The notes beneath the pieces were generated by a model. That model did no database searches. It was not told the DNA's origin and worked only from the letters and a program-made list of their open reading frames with translations. The position numbers were made by a program, and so were the translations under genes. Of a DNA stretch of 5,248 nt, positions 1 through 5,116 are shown piece after piece. This stretch comes from a bacterium (GTDB lineage Bacteria > CBDUZB01 > JAGLHV01), in NCBI GenBank assembly GCA_023143305.1, contig JAGLHV010000113.1:1-5248 (forward strand), given 5' to 3'. Each line of letters opens with the position of its first letter. Positions within the stretch are counted from its first letter, which is position 1.

Positions 1-12
1 AACTATTAATCT

Positions 13-20
13 AAAGGAGG
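13..20 (+). promoter_or_regulatory. Ribosome-binding site of rubrerythrin gene
   Basis: AAAGGAGG lies 8 bases before the ATG at 29. It is a near-perfect Shine-Dalgarno sequence and fixes the start. The matching promoter must lie upstream of the window, since only 12 bases precede this site. Confidence 0.85.
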
Positions 21-28
21 AATTTAAA

Positions 29-604
29 ATGGGAAGTATAAAAGGAACAAAAACAGAAAAAAATCTTTTGGCATCTTTTGCCGGAGAATCACAAGCAAGA
101 AATCGTTATACTTATTTTTCTTCTGTCGCCAGAAAAGAAGGATATGAACAAATAGCAGCGATATTCTTAGAAACTGCGGACAATGAAAAGGAACATGCTA
201 AAAGATTCTTTAAATTCCTGGAAGGCGGGGAAATAGAAATTGCAGCAAGCTATCCTGCCGGAGTTATTAATGATACCGCAGCTAATCTGGAAGCTGCCGC
301 AGCAGGGGAAAATATGGAATGGACCAAACTTTATAAAGAAGCGGAAAAAACGGCCGGAGAGGAAGGATTTGAAGAAATAGCTGATTTATTTAAAGAAATA
401 GCTGAAGTAGAAGAAGAGCATGAAAAACGCTACCGAAAATTACTTAAAAATATAAAAGAATGCAAGGTTTTTCAAAAAGATACCGTGGTTAAATGGAAAT
501 GCCGCAATTGTGGATATGTTCACGAAGGAAAAGAGGCCCCTCAACTATGCCCGGCTTGTGCCCATCCGCAAAGTTATTACGAATTGCTCTGTGAAAATTA
601 TTAA
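29..604 (+). CDS. rbr: Rubrerythrin
   Basis: Cytoplasmic non-heme iron peroxidase that reduces H2O2 to water with electrons delivered through its rubredoxin-type centre; typical of anaerobes. The protein has 191 residues, the length of classical full-size rubrerythrin. Residues 1-145 form the ferritin-like four-helix diiron domain. Visible ligands are E20 (in [11 protein letters not shown]), E53 and H56 (ExxH), E94 and E97, and E128 and H131 (second ExxH). Residues 153-191 form the rubredoxin-like domain with C158/C161 (CRNCGY) and C174/C177 (CPACAHP), which binds one Fe(SCys)4. All expected iron ligands are present, so the enzyme should be active. The start is set by AAAGGAGG 8 bases upstream. 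It is first in a tight run: the glutaredoxin-like gene starts 23 bases after its stop, which suggests a shared peroxide-defence transcript. Rubrerythrin identity is very secure; the physiological electron donor is not visible here. Confidence 0.97.
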   Translation: MGSIKGTKTEKNLLASFAGESQARNRYTYFSSVARKEGYEQIAAIFLETADNEKEHAKRFFKFLEGGEIEIAASYPAGVINDTAANLEAAAAGENMEWTKLYKEAEKTAGEEGFEEIADLFKEIAEVEEEHEKRYRKLLKNIKECKVFQKDTVVKWKCRNCGYVHEGKEAPQLCPACAHPQSYYELLCENY

Positions 605-614
605 AAATCTTCTC

Positions 615-621
615 AAAGGAG
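615..621 (+). promoter_or_regulatory. Ribosome-binding site of glutaredoxin-like gene
   Basis: AAAGGAG sits 6 bases before the ATG at 628, in the 23-base gap after rubrerythrin. No promoter or terminator fits in this gap, which supports co-transcription. Confidence 0.8.
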
Positions 622-627
622 AACAAA

Positions 628-858
628 ATGGAGATAAAGATTTATTCTACACCAACCTGTCCTTATTGCAAAATGGCTAAAGAATATCTTTCTTCTAAAG
701 GGATTGCTTACCAGGATTTAGATATTTCTGCTAATAATGTTGATAAGGAAGAAATGCTAAAAGTATCAGGACAAATGGGGGTTCCTGTTATCGTGATTAA
801 CAGTGAAGTAATTGTTGGATTTGACCGAGCCCGTATAGATTCTCTTATCGGTAAATAA
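628..858 (+). CDS. Glutaredoxin-like protein (YruB/Cp9 type)
   Basis: Small cytoplasmic thiol-disulfide carrier with a thioredoxin fold, 76 residues, the usual size for the YruB-type glutaredoxin family (about 75-80). The redox motif is C11-P-Y-C14 near the N-terminus after a beta strand (KIYSTPTC). The cis-proline is V52-P53, and the glutathione-site-like segment G64-F65-D66 is followed by RARID, a pattern seen in the Cp9/YruB group rather than in classical glutaredoxins. The next gene, 15 bases downstream, encodes an AhpF-like flavoprotein that lacks its own thioredoxin-fold domain. In Clostridium pasteurianum the homologous Cp9 shuttles electrons from the flavoprotein Cp34 to a peroxiredoxin; the same job is inferred here. 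NrdH-like service to ribonucleotide reductase is an alternative but has no support from the neighbours. Confidence 0.92.
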   Translation: MEIKIYSTPTCPYCKMAKEYLSSKGIAYQDLDISANNVDKEEMLKVSGQMGVPVIVINSEVIVGFDRARIDSLIGK

Positions 859-873
859 AAAGAGGATATTTTT

Positions 874-1788
874 ATGAGTAAAATTTATGATTTAATAATT
901 TTAGGAGCAGGTCCTGCCGGAATAACTGCTGCGGTGTATGCAGCAAGAAAGAAATTAGATTTTTTGTTAATTACTTTGGATATCGGCGGTCAGGCTGCGT
1001 TAAGCGGATATATTAAAAATTATACCGGTTATCAGTTTATTAGCGGACCGGAACTTGCTTTAAAATTTCAGGAACATATGAATTCTTTTGCAATAGAAAT
1101 AAAAATGCCGGAAAGAGTAAAGGAAATAAAACAGGAAAATAATTTAATAAAAACAATCACCGAAAAGGAAACGTATGGGTCAAAAACTCTCATTGTGGCT
1201 ACCGGAAAACGGTCAAGGGAATTAAATGTAGAAGGAGAAAAGGAGTTTAAAAACAAAGGAGTTACTTATTGTGCTACTTGCGACGGACCTATATTTAAAG
1301 AAAAAAATGTAGCGATAATCGGGGGGGGAAACTCCGGGCTGGATGCCGCCCTGCAAATGATGAAAATTTCTCCCAAAGTATATTTAATTAATGCCACAGC
1401 CCAACTTACCGGTGATGAGGTAATGATAGAAAAAGTAAAAGAAGCCGATAATGTGGAAATATGGAATAATTCTCAAGTAAAGAAAATTTACGGGAATGTT
1501 TTTGTAAGAGGAATAGAAATAGATAAAGAAGGTAAATTATACAATTTTAATGTAGAAGGCATTTTTGTAGAAATTGGTTTGATTCCCAGCTCGGAATTTG
1601 CTAATTGTCTAAAACAAAATCAGTGGAAAGAAATACTTATTGATTGTTATAATAAAACAAGTATAGAGGGTATTTTCGCTGCAGGAGATGTGACTAATGT
1701 ACCGGAAAAACAAATTATTATTGCTTGCGGCGAAGGTTCTAAATCTTGTTTGTCAGCCTTTAAATATTTATCAACCCGTAAATTCTAG
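874..1788 (+). CDS. trxB: Thioredoxin reductase-like flavoprotein, NADH/AhpF type
   Basis: FAD-dependent pyridine nucleotide-disulfide reductase of the low-Mr thioredoxin reductase class, 304 residues. FAD-binding GAGPAG is at 11-16, GGQAA at 38-42, the redox-active CATC at 133-136 (CATCDGP), the NAD(P)-binding GGGNSG at 150-155, and the second FAD motif AGD at 270-272. The NADPH-specifying HRR(x)xxR motif expected after the second Rossmann strand is missing; around residues 169-184 the sequence reads VYLINATAQLTGDEVM, close to the equivalent NADH-binding stretch of AhpF. The C-terminus (KQIIIACGEGSKSCLSAF) is also AhpF-like. I infer an NADH-dependent reductase whose partner is the adjacent CPYC glutaredoxin, like Cp34 of C. 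pasteurianum, so trxB is the customary name rather than proof of thioredoxin as substrate. AGAGG at 861-865 supports the ATG. A run of eight G (1321-1328) encodes the nucleotide-binding glycines. Confidence 0.95.
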   Translation: MSKIYDLIILGAGPAGITAAVYAARKKLDFLLITLDIGGQAALSGYIKNYTGYQFISGPELALKFQEHMNSFAIEIKMPERVKEIKQENNLIKTITEKETYGSKTLIVATGKRSRELNVEGEKEFKNKGVTYCATCDGPIFKEKNVAIIGGGNSGLDAALQMMKISPKVYLINATAQLTGDEVMIEKVKEADNVEIWNNSQVKKIYGNVFVRGIEIDKEGKLYNFNVEGIFVEIGLIPSSEFANCLKQNQWKEILIDCYNKTSIEGIFAAGDVTNVPEKQIIIACGEGSKSCLSAFKYLSTRKF

Positions 1789-1791
1789 AGG
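1787..1791 (+). promoter_or_regulatory. Ribosome-binding site overlapping the reductase stop codon
   Basis: AGAGG begins inside the TAG stop of the reductase gene (1786-1788) and lies 5 bases before the ATG at 1797. This close stop/SD/start arrangement suggests that the permease is translated in step with the reductase. Confidence 0.65.
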
Positions 1792-1796
1792 ATAAT

Positions 1797-2840
1797 ATGC
1801 AAATTATCTTAAATATTATTAAAGAAGCATATTTTTTATTAAACCAAATGTCAGTATATCTGGTTTTTGGTTTTTTATTTGCCGGGATTTTACATATTTT
1901 TATACGAGAAGAAATAATTGCTAAACATCTGGGTAAAAATAATTTTCTGTCGGTAATAAAAGCATCTCTATTTGGTATTCCTTTACCTCTTTGCTCCTGT
2001 GGGGTAATTCCTGCAGCGTTGTCTTTACGCAAAAGCGGAGCAAGCAGGGGGGCGGTACTTTCTTTTTTGATTTCCACTCCCACCACCGGAATTGATTCTA
2101 TTTTTGCTACCTACGCTTTGCTGGGTGGAGTTTTTACTGTTTATCGGGTATTGGCTTCTTTTGTCATTGCCGTATTTGCCGGGATATTGGCCAATTTATT
2201 TTTAAAAAAAGAAGAGCCCCCTTTTAATTCCAGCGATAATAAATATAAGTGCAAACTTTGTCATAATAATGAGCATTCTCCGTTAAAACATAGTATTTCA
2301 AAGAGAATTAAAGGTGTTTTTACTTACGCCTTTGGCGATCTTTTAGGGGATGTTAGTAAATGGCTGCTAATCGGTATTTTAATTGGCGGAATAATATCAT
2401 ATCTTATTCCGGAAACATTGGTTATGCGTTATCTTGGCTCCGGATGGCAATCGATATTTATTATGCTTTTGGTGGGAATACCAATGTATGTATGTTCTTC
2501 CGGTTCCCTGCCTATAGCAGCAGCATTAATCTTAAAAGGAATGAACCCCGGAGCAGCCTTTGTCTTTCTTTTAGCCGGTCCGGCTACAAATTCAGTAGCT
2601 CTCACCGTTATTGCTAATCAGTTTGGAAAAAAAACTGTTTTTATTTTTTTAATTTCAATTATCGGATGCGGGCTGGGATTGGGTTTTTTGTTAAATTATG
2701 TATGGGGTTTTTTAAATATTGATATCACCCAACACATAGCACAGCATACTGCTATGATTCCTTTCTGGATGAGCACCATAGCCAGTATTTTTTTATTATC
2801 AGGTATGTTATTTAATATCATCAAACAAAAAAAACAATAA
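1797..2840 (+). CDS. SO_0444/ArsP-type metal efflux permease (DUF318 family)
   Basis: Integral membrane permease of 347 residues, about eight hydrophobic segments, with an internal duplication. Each half carries a matching signature: GIPLPLCSCGVIP (C66, C68) followed by STPTTGIDS, and GIPMYVCSSGSLP (C233) followed by AGPATNSVAL. These are the conserved motifs of the DUF318/ArsP permease superfamily, whose members export organoarsenicals or, in the SO_0444 branch, probably Cu/Zn. The hydrophilic loop between the halves (about 138-185) contains C152-K-L-C155-H156 and H160, a likely metal-binding patch and a usual feature of the SO_0444 branch. The short C-terminal tail is Lys-rich. It follows the reductase by 8 bases, so it very probably shares the peroxide/thiol operon. 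The substrate cannot be decided from sequence: Cu, Zn, As(III) or an organoarsenical are all possible. The ATG at 1797 is supported by its SD; a later ATG at 1848 would cut into the first membrane helix. Confidence 0.88.
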   Translation: MQIILNIIKEAYFLLNQMSVYLVFGFLFAGILHIFIREEIIAKHLGKNNFLSVIKASLFGIPLPLCSCGVIPAALSLRKSGASRGAVLSFLISTPTTGIDSIFATYALLGGVFTVYRVLASFVIAVFAGILANLFLKKEEPPFNSSDNKYKCKLCHNNEHSPLKHSISKRIKGVFTYAFGDLLGDVSKWLLIGILIGGIISYLIPETLVMRYLGSGWQSIFIMLLVGIPMYVCSSGSLPIAAALILKGMNPGAAFVFLLAGPATNSVALTVIANQFGKKTVFIFLISIIGCGLGLGFLLNYVWGFLNIDITQHIAQHTAMIPFWMSTIASIFLLSGMLFNIIKQKKQ

Positions 2841-2849
2841 TTTTATTAA

Positions 2850-2870
2850 TTGTATTGCAAACAATAACAA
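2850..2870 (+). repeat. Inverted repeat overlapping a -35 box
   Basis: TATTG (2853-2857), spacer CAAA, CAATA (2862-2866) is a perfect 5-bp dyad. It extends outward to TTG (2850-2852) and CAA (2868-2870) if one A (2867) is bulged. It covers the -35 hexamer at 2855-2860, so a repressor operator is plausible; a chance dyad in AT-rich DNA is also possible. Confidence 0.4.
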
Positions 2871-2883
2871 AAGCTTGTATAAT
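2855..2883 (+). promoter_or_regulatory. Sigma-70/A-type promoter
   Basis: TTGCAA (-35, 2855-2860), a 17-base spacer and a perfect TATAAT (-10, 2878-2883) give a near-consensus housekeeping promoter, with the transcript start expected at about 2890. It begins 15 bases after the permease stop and points at the small membrane protein and then the flavoprotein. It is the best promoter in the window. Confidence 0.75.
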
Positions 2884-2916
2884 GCACTACATGTAAAAAA
2901 AGAGGAAAATCTAATT

Positions 2917-2988
2917 ATGATGGTAATTATTGTATTAATATTAATTATTATTGGGATCATTTTGTTTTTACAACAAAAGAAGGATTAG
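2917..2988 (+). CDS. Single-helix membrane miniprotein (23 residues)
   Basis: A 23-codon ORF starting ATG ATG, too short for most gene finders. AAAGAGGA at 2899-2906 is a good SD about 10 bases before the first ATG, and a near-consensus promoter lies 34 bases upstream of the ATG. Residues 2-18 are almost entirely I, L, V, F, M and G, enough for one membrane helix, and the end is QQKKD, so the positive-inside rule suggests an N-out/C-in orientation. I do not recognise a family. Small single-helix proteins of this size often act as subunits or regulators of larger membrane complexes (CydX, KdpF and similar), but no particular partner can be named. The flavoprotein gene starts 69 bases downstream with no visible terminator, so the two are probably on one transcript. 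Promoter, SD and composition together make it more likely real than chance. Confidence 0.55.
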   Translation: MMVIIVLILIIIGIILFLQQKKD

Positions 2989-3039
2989 CTTTTTCCCTGG
3001 CATTCTCATATTTATTTTTAAATTTTAAATAAAATAATA

Positions 3040-3047
3040 GGAAGGAG
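3040..3047 (+). promoter_or_regulatory. Ribosome-binding site of flavoprotein gene
   Basis: GGAAGGAG lies 10 bases before the ATG at 3058. An in-frame TAG directly precedes that ATG (3055-3057), which rules out any longer product. The stretch 2989-3039 is almost pure A/T and shows no convincing -35/-10 pair of its own. Confidence 0.75.
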
Positions 3048-3057
3048 TAAATTGTAG

Positions 3058-4404
3058 ATGCGTAAAGAAACAGATGTTTTAGTCTTAGGAGGAGGTCCTG
3101 CCGGAATAATAAGCGCGGTTACTGCCCGAAAATATTATCCCAACAAGAAAATTGTAGTAATCAAAAGTATAGAAAAAGGCGTTGTCCCCTGTGGTATTCC
3201 CTATATGTTTTCTACCTTAAAAAATCCGGAAGAAAATAAACTGGGTAATGCCGCACTGGAAAAAAACAATGTTGAAGTATTCGTAGATGAAGCGGTTAAA
3301 ATAGAACGCAAAGATAGAGTTGTTACTACTAAAAAGAAAGATACCTATCATTATGAAAAATTAATTTTAGCAGTTGGTTCAGACCCGATTGTACCACCTA
3401 TTCCCGGTATTGATAAAAAGGGTATTTATCCTGTGTATAAAGAAATGGATTATCTTAAAAATGCTGTGGAAACTTTTAAAAAAGCAAAAAATATTTTAGT
3501 CCTGGGTGGGGGATTTATCGGCATAGAATTTGCTGATGAATTGGCTAAATTAGATGGAGTTAATGTTTGCTTAGCAGAAATGTTACCCGATTTATTAAAT
3601 AATTCTTTTGATAGCGAATTTTCTGAATTAGTAGAGGAGAAGTTAAAAGCAAACGGGGTAAAAGTATTGACTAATGTAAAGGTGGAAGGTTTTTTAGGCA
3701 ATGACGCAGTAGAAAAGGTTAAATTATCTAATGGGAGCGAAATAGCCGTTGATTGTGTTGTTTTAGGCATTGGGGCCTTTCCCAATACAAAAATAGCTAA
3801 CGAAGCAGACTTAAGATTGGGTATGGGTAAAGGAATATGGGTAGATGAATATATGAGAACGGTAGATTCAAATATTTTTGCAGTAGGGGATTGTGCCGGA
3901 AAAAGAGATTTTTTTACGCGCAAAGATGCTCCGGTAATGCTTGCTTCAACCGCAACTGCAGAAGCCAGGATCGCAGGCTCGAATCTCTATCAATTAAAAG
4001 TTGTTCGTGAAATTAAAGGAACAATTGCTATATATTCAACGTATATCAATGATTTAGCCTTAGCTTCAGCCGGCCTTACCGAAAATAATGCCAGAAAAGA
4101 AGGTTTTGAAATTGTAGTGGGTATGGCTAATAGCGTTGATAAACACCCGGCTACTATGCCTGATGCAAGTAAACTGAAAGTCAAATTGATTTTTTCCAGA
4201 CAATCGGGAATTATAATGGGTGGACAGGTTGCCGGAGGAATATCCTGTGGTGAAATAATTAATATTATTGGAATAGCAATACAAAAAAGGATTTCTTTAA
4301 CCGAATTGGAAACATTACAAATGGCTACTCATCCTTGTTTAACCAGTGCCCCGACGATGTATCCGCTGGTATTAGCTGCCCAGGATGCAACAAGCAAAAT
4401 TTAA
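3058..4404 (+). CDS. FAD-dependent NADH oxidase/CoA-disulfide reductase-like protein
   Basis: Pyridine nucleotide-disulfide oxidoreductase of 448 residues, the normal length for the single-cysteine Nox/CoADR/NADH-polysulfide reductase group. The FAD-binding GGGPAG is at 11-16. C45 in VVPCGIPYMF sits where this group has its one redox-active cysteine (Cys-SOH in oxidases and peroxidases, Cys-S-S-CoA in CoA-disulfide reductases). The NAD(P)-binding GGGFIG is at 150-155, the second FAD motif AVGDC is at 275-279, and a C-terminal dimerisation domain covers about 325-445, ending in a conserved-looking HPCLTSAPTMYP block. NADH, O2, H2O2, CoA disulfide and polysulfide are all used within this family, and the sequence does not settle which applies. 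The neighbourhood of peroxide and thiol genes suggests oxygen detoxification or disulfide/persulfide reduction in the cytoplasm. It lies downstream of the miniprotein, probably under the promoter at 2855-2883. Confidence 0.9.
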   Translation: MRKETDVLVLGGGPAGIISAVTARKYYPNKKIVVIKSIEKGVVPCGIPYMFSTLKNPEENKLGNAALEKNNVEVFVDEAVKIERKDRVVTTKKKDTYHYEKLILAVGSDPIVPPIPGIDKKGIYPVYKEMDYLKNAVETFKKAKNILVLGGGFIGIEFADELAKLDGVNVCLAEMLPDLLNNSFDSEFSELVEEKLKANGVKVLTNVKVEGFLGNDAVEKVKLSNGSEIAVDCVVLGIGAFPNTKIANEADLRLGMGKGIWVDEYMRTVDSNIFAVGDCAGKRDFFTRKDAPVMLASTATAEARIAGSNLYQLKVVREIKGTIAIYSTYINDLALASAGLTENNARKEGFEIVVGMANSVDKHPATMPDASKLKVKLIFSRQSGIIMGGQVAGGISCGEIINIIGIAIQKRISLTELETLQMATHPCLTSAPTMYPLVLAAQDATSKI

Positions 4405-4423
4405 ATTGTTCATTAAAAAATTT

Positions 4424-4441
4424 AAAAATAAAATTATTTTT
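4424..4441 (+). repeat. AT-only inverted repeat downstream of the flavoprotein gene
   Basis: AAAAATAA (4424-4431) and TTATTTTT (4434-4441) form a perfect 8-bp dyad around two A residues, 20 bases after the stop at 4404. Without G/C pairs it would be a weak terminator hairpin at best. It could instead act as an A/T-rich upstream element for the promoter at 4452. Function uncertain. Confidence 0.3.
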
Positions 4442-4451
4442 GAAAAAGGCA

Positions 4452-4457
4452 TATAAT
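4452..4457 (+). promoter_or_regulatory. -10 box of a probable promoter
   Basis: A perfect TATAAT, 30 bases before the ATG at 4488, within the gap after the flavoprotein gene. No good -35 hexamer lies 16-18 bases upstream (only A/T-rich sequence), so the promoter may be weak or need an activator. GCATATAA occurs here (4449-4456) and again at 4465-4472, and ATGTGC/GCATAT (4456-4461 / 4465-4470) can pair around AAC with one G-T pair. Confidence 0.5.
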
Positions 4458-4487
4458 GTGCAACGCATATAAAAAGAGGGATTTAGT

Positions 4488-4547
4488 ATGAACAAAGAAT
4501 ATATTCAAGTAATTACTACTACAGAAAAAAGTAAGGGGAGAAAGTGA
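4488..4547 (+). pseudogene. 19-residue ORF with CutA-like N-terminus; probable cutA remnant
   Basis: AAAAAGAGGG at 4471-4480 is a good SD 7 bases before an ATG that opens a 19-codon frame. Its first 14 residues (MNKEYIQVITTTEK) look like the opening beta strand and TTxEK turn of the CutA divalent-cation-tolerance family. CutA should then continue for about 90 more residues (helix, LAACV and so on), but here the frame reads SKGRK and stops at TGA. No CutA-like continuation is visible in the other frames. I infer that a deletion or recombination removed the rest of cutA, leaving its promoter, SD and start in front of the next gene. The TGA overlaps the GTG start of that gene (GTGA, 4544-4547), so the remnant may still be translated as a leader that couples translation. 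A purely chance leader ORF is the alternative. Confidence 0.45.
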
Positions 4548-5071
4548 AGATTTTTAAATTTATATTCGGCACAGTGATTTTATTGTTAATCTTTAGTATG
4601 GTTATTTTACCCCAAAGCCGGCAAATTATCGCAAAAGAAACAATAACCGATATCATTAATCCTTCGGAAAAAATCAATGAAGTATTAGATTGGTTCAGGG
4701 ATGTTTATCTTAAACAACAGGATAAATTAGAAGAGGCTATTACTAAACTGAAAAATCGCACAATAGGTAAAACAGATAAAGCAAAAAGAAAAGAAATAAA
4801 AACGATTGTTAGTAAAAAAGAATTAGTAAATTTAAATAAGTTAACATGGGAATATACAAATGTTGGTATTCCTAACGCTTTAATCAAGATAGAAACTGTT
4901 TTTTTAAAACAGGAAGAAAAAATCGCAAAACTGGAATATTTATTAATAAAAGAAAAAGCCGGAAAATCTAAAAAAAATATGAGCAAAGAAATAAAAGAAA
5001 AAAAGAAAGCATATAAAGAAGCAAAGAAAAAATATAGGGAATTTTTAAAAAAAGCAAGACAGATTGATTAA
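4544..5071 (+). CDS. Exported Lys-rich coiled-coil protein, unknown function
   Basis: I do not recognise this 175-residue protein. It begins with GTG, supported by AAGGGGAG at 4533-4540 and by the need to include the hydrophobic N-terminus; the next in-frame ATG (4598) would remove it. Residues 2-5 are positively charged (KIFK), 6-23 are hydrophobic, and polar sequence follows, so this is a signal peptide or N-terminal anchor; cleavage near A30 is possible but the site is not classical. The mature part is mainly helical and charged: residues about 36-75 and 115-173 look like coiled coil, and the last 45 residues are dominated by K and E. There are no cysteines and no catalytic motif. An extracytoplasmic structural, envelope-associated or chaperone-like role is conceivable, but no function is assigned. 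It overlaps the preceding mini-ORF by 4 bases (GTGA), which suggests translational coupling. Confidence 0.8.
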   Translation: MKIFKFIFGTVILLLIFSMVILPQSRQIIAKETITDIINPSEKINEVLDWFRDVYLKQQDKLEEAITKLKNRTIGKTDKAKRKEIKTIVSKKELVNLNKLTWEYTNVGIPNALIKIETVFLKQEEKIAKLEYLLIKEKAGKSKKNMSKEIKEKKKAYKEAKKKYREFLKKARQID

Positions 5072-5087
5072 AATAATAATAAAAATC

Positions 5088-5116
5088 TTTACTGAAACGT
5101 TTTTATATAGTACAAT
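5088..5116 (+). promoter_or_regulatory. Probable sigma-70/A-type promoter
   Basis: TTTACT (-35, 5088-5093), a 17-base spacer and TACAAT (-10, 5111-5116), starting 17 bases after the stop of the exported protein. An 8-bp palindrome AAACGTTT (5095-5102) lies in the spacer and could be part of an operator. It would drive the gene starting at 5223. Confidence 0.6.

Noticed and set aside
1760..2086. Minus-strand open frame across the reductase/permease junction
   Set aside because: Antisense to two well-supported genes and shows no family motif; it is a by-product of codon bias.
2250..2264. CxxCH as a c-type heme site
   Set aside because: A single motif in the central loop of a multi-helix permease with other Cys/His nearby; metal binding is the better reading.
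2360..2617. + strand open frame of 85 codons in another phase within the permease gene
   Set aside because: Overlaps conserved membrane motifs of the permease and its own product has no recognisable pattern.
3450..3923. Long open frame on the minus strand (157 codons)
   Set aside because: Lies wholly inside the flavoprotein gene, has no SD or promoter, and its low-complexity composition mirrors the coding strand.
4424..4441. Intrinsic terminator after the flavoprotein gene
   Set aside because: The dyad is made only of A/T pairs with a two-base loop; too weak to call a terminator.
4488..4547. Threonine-type attenuator leader (Ile-Thr-Thr-Thr codons in a short peptide)
   Set aside because: Only three Thr codons, no alternative terminator hairpin follows, and the downstream gene is not biosynthetic.
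4705..4986. Minus-strand open frame rich in Phe/Leu/Ser
   Set aside because: Reverse reading of Lys/Glu-rich codons (AAA/GAA give TTT/TTC), so the apparent membrane character is an artefact.
5091..5104. CcpA cre-like operator (TGAAACGTTTTT)
   Set aside because: Spacing is one base short of the cre consensus and the right half does not fit; only the AAACGTTT palindrome is certain.
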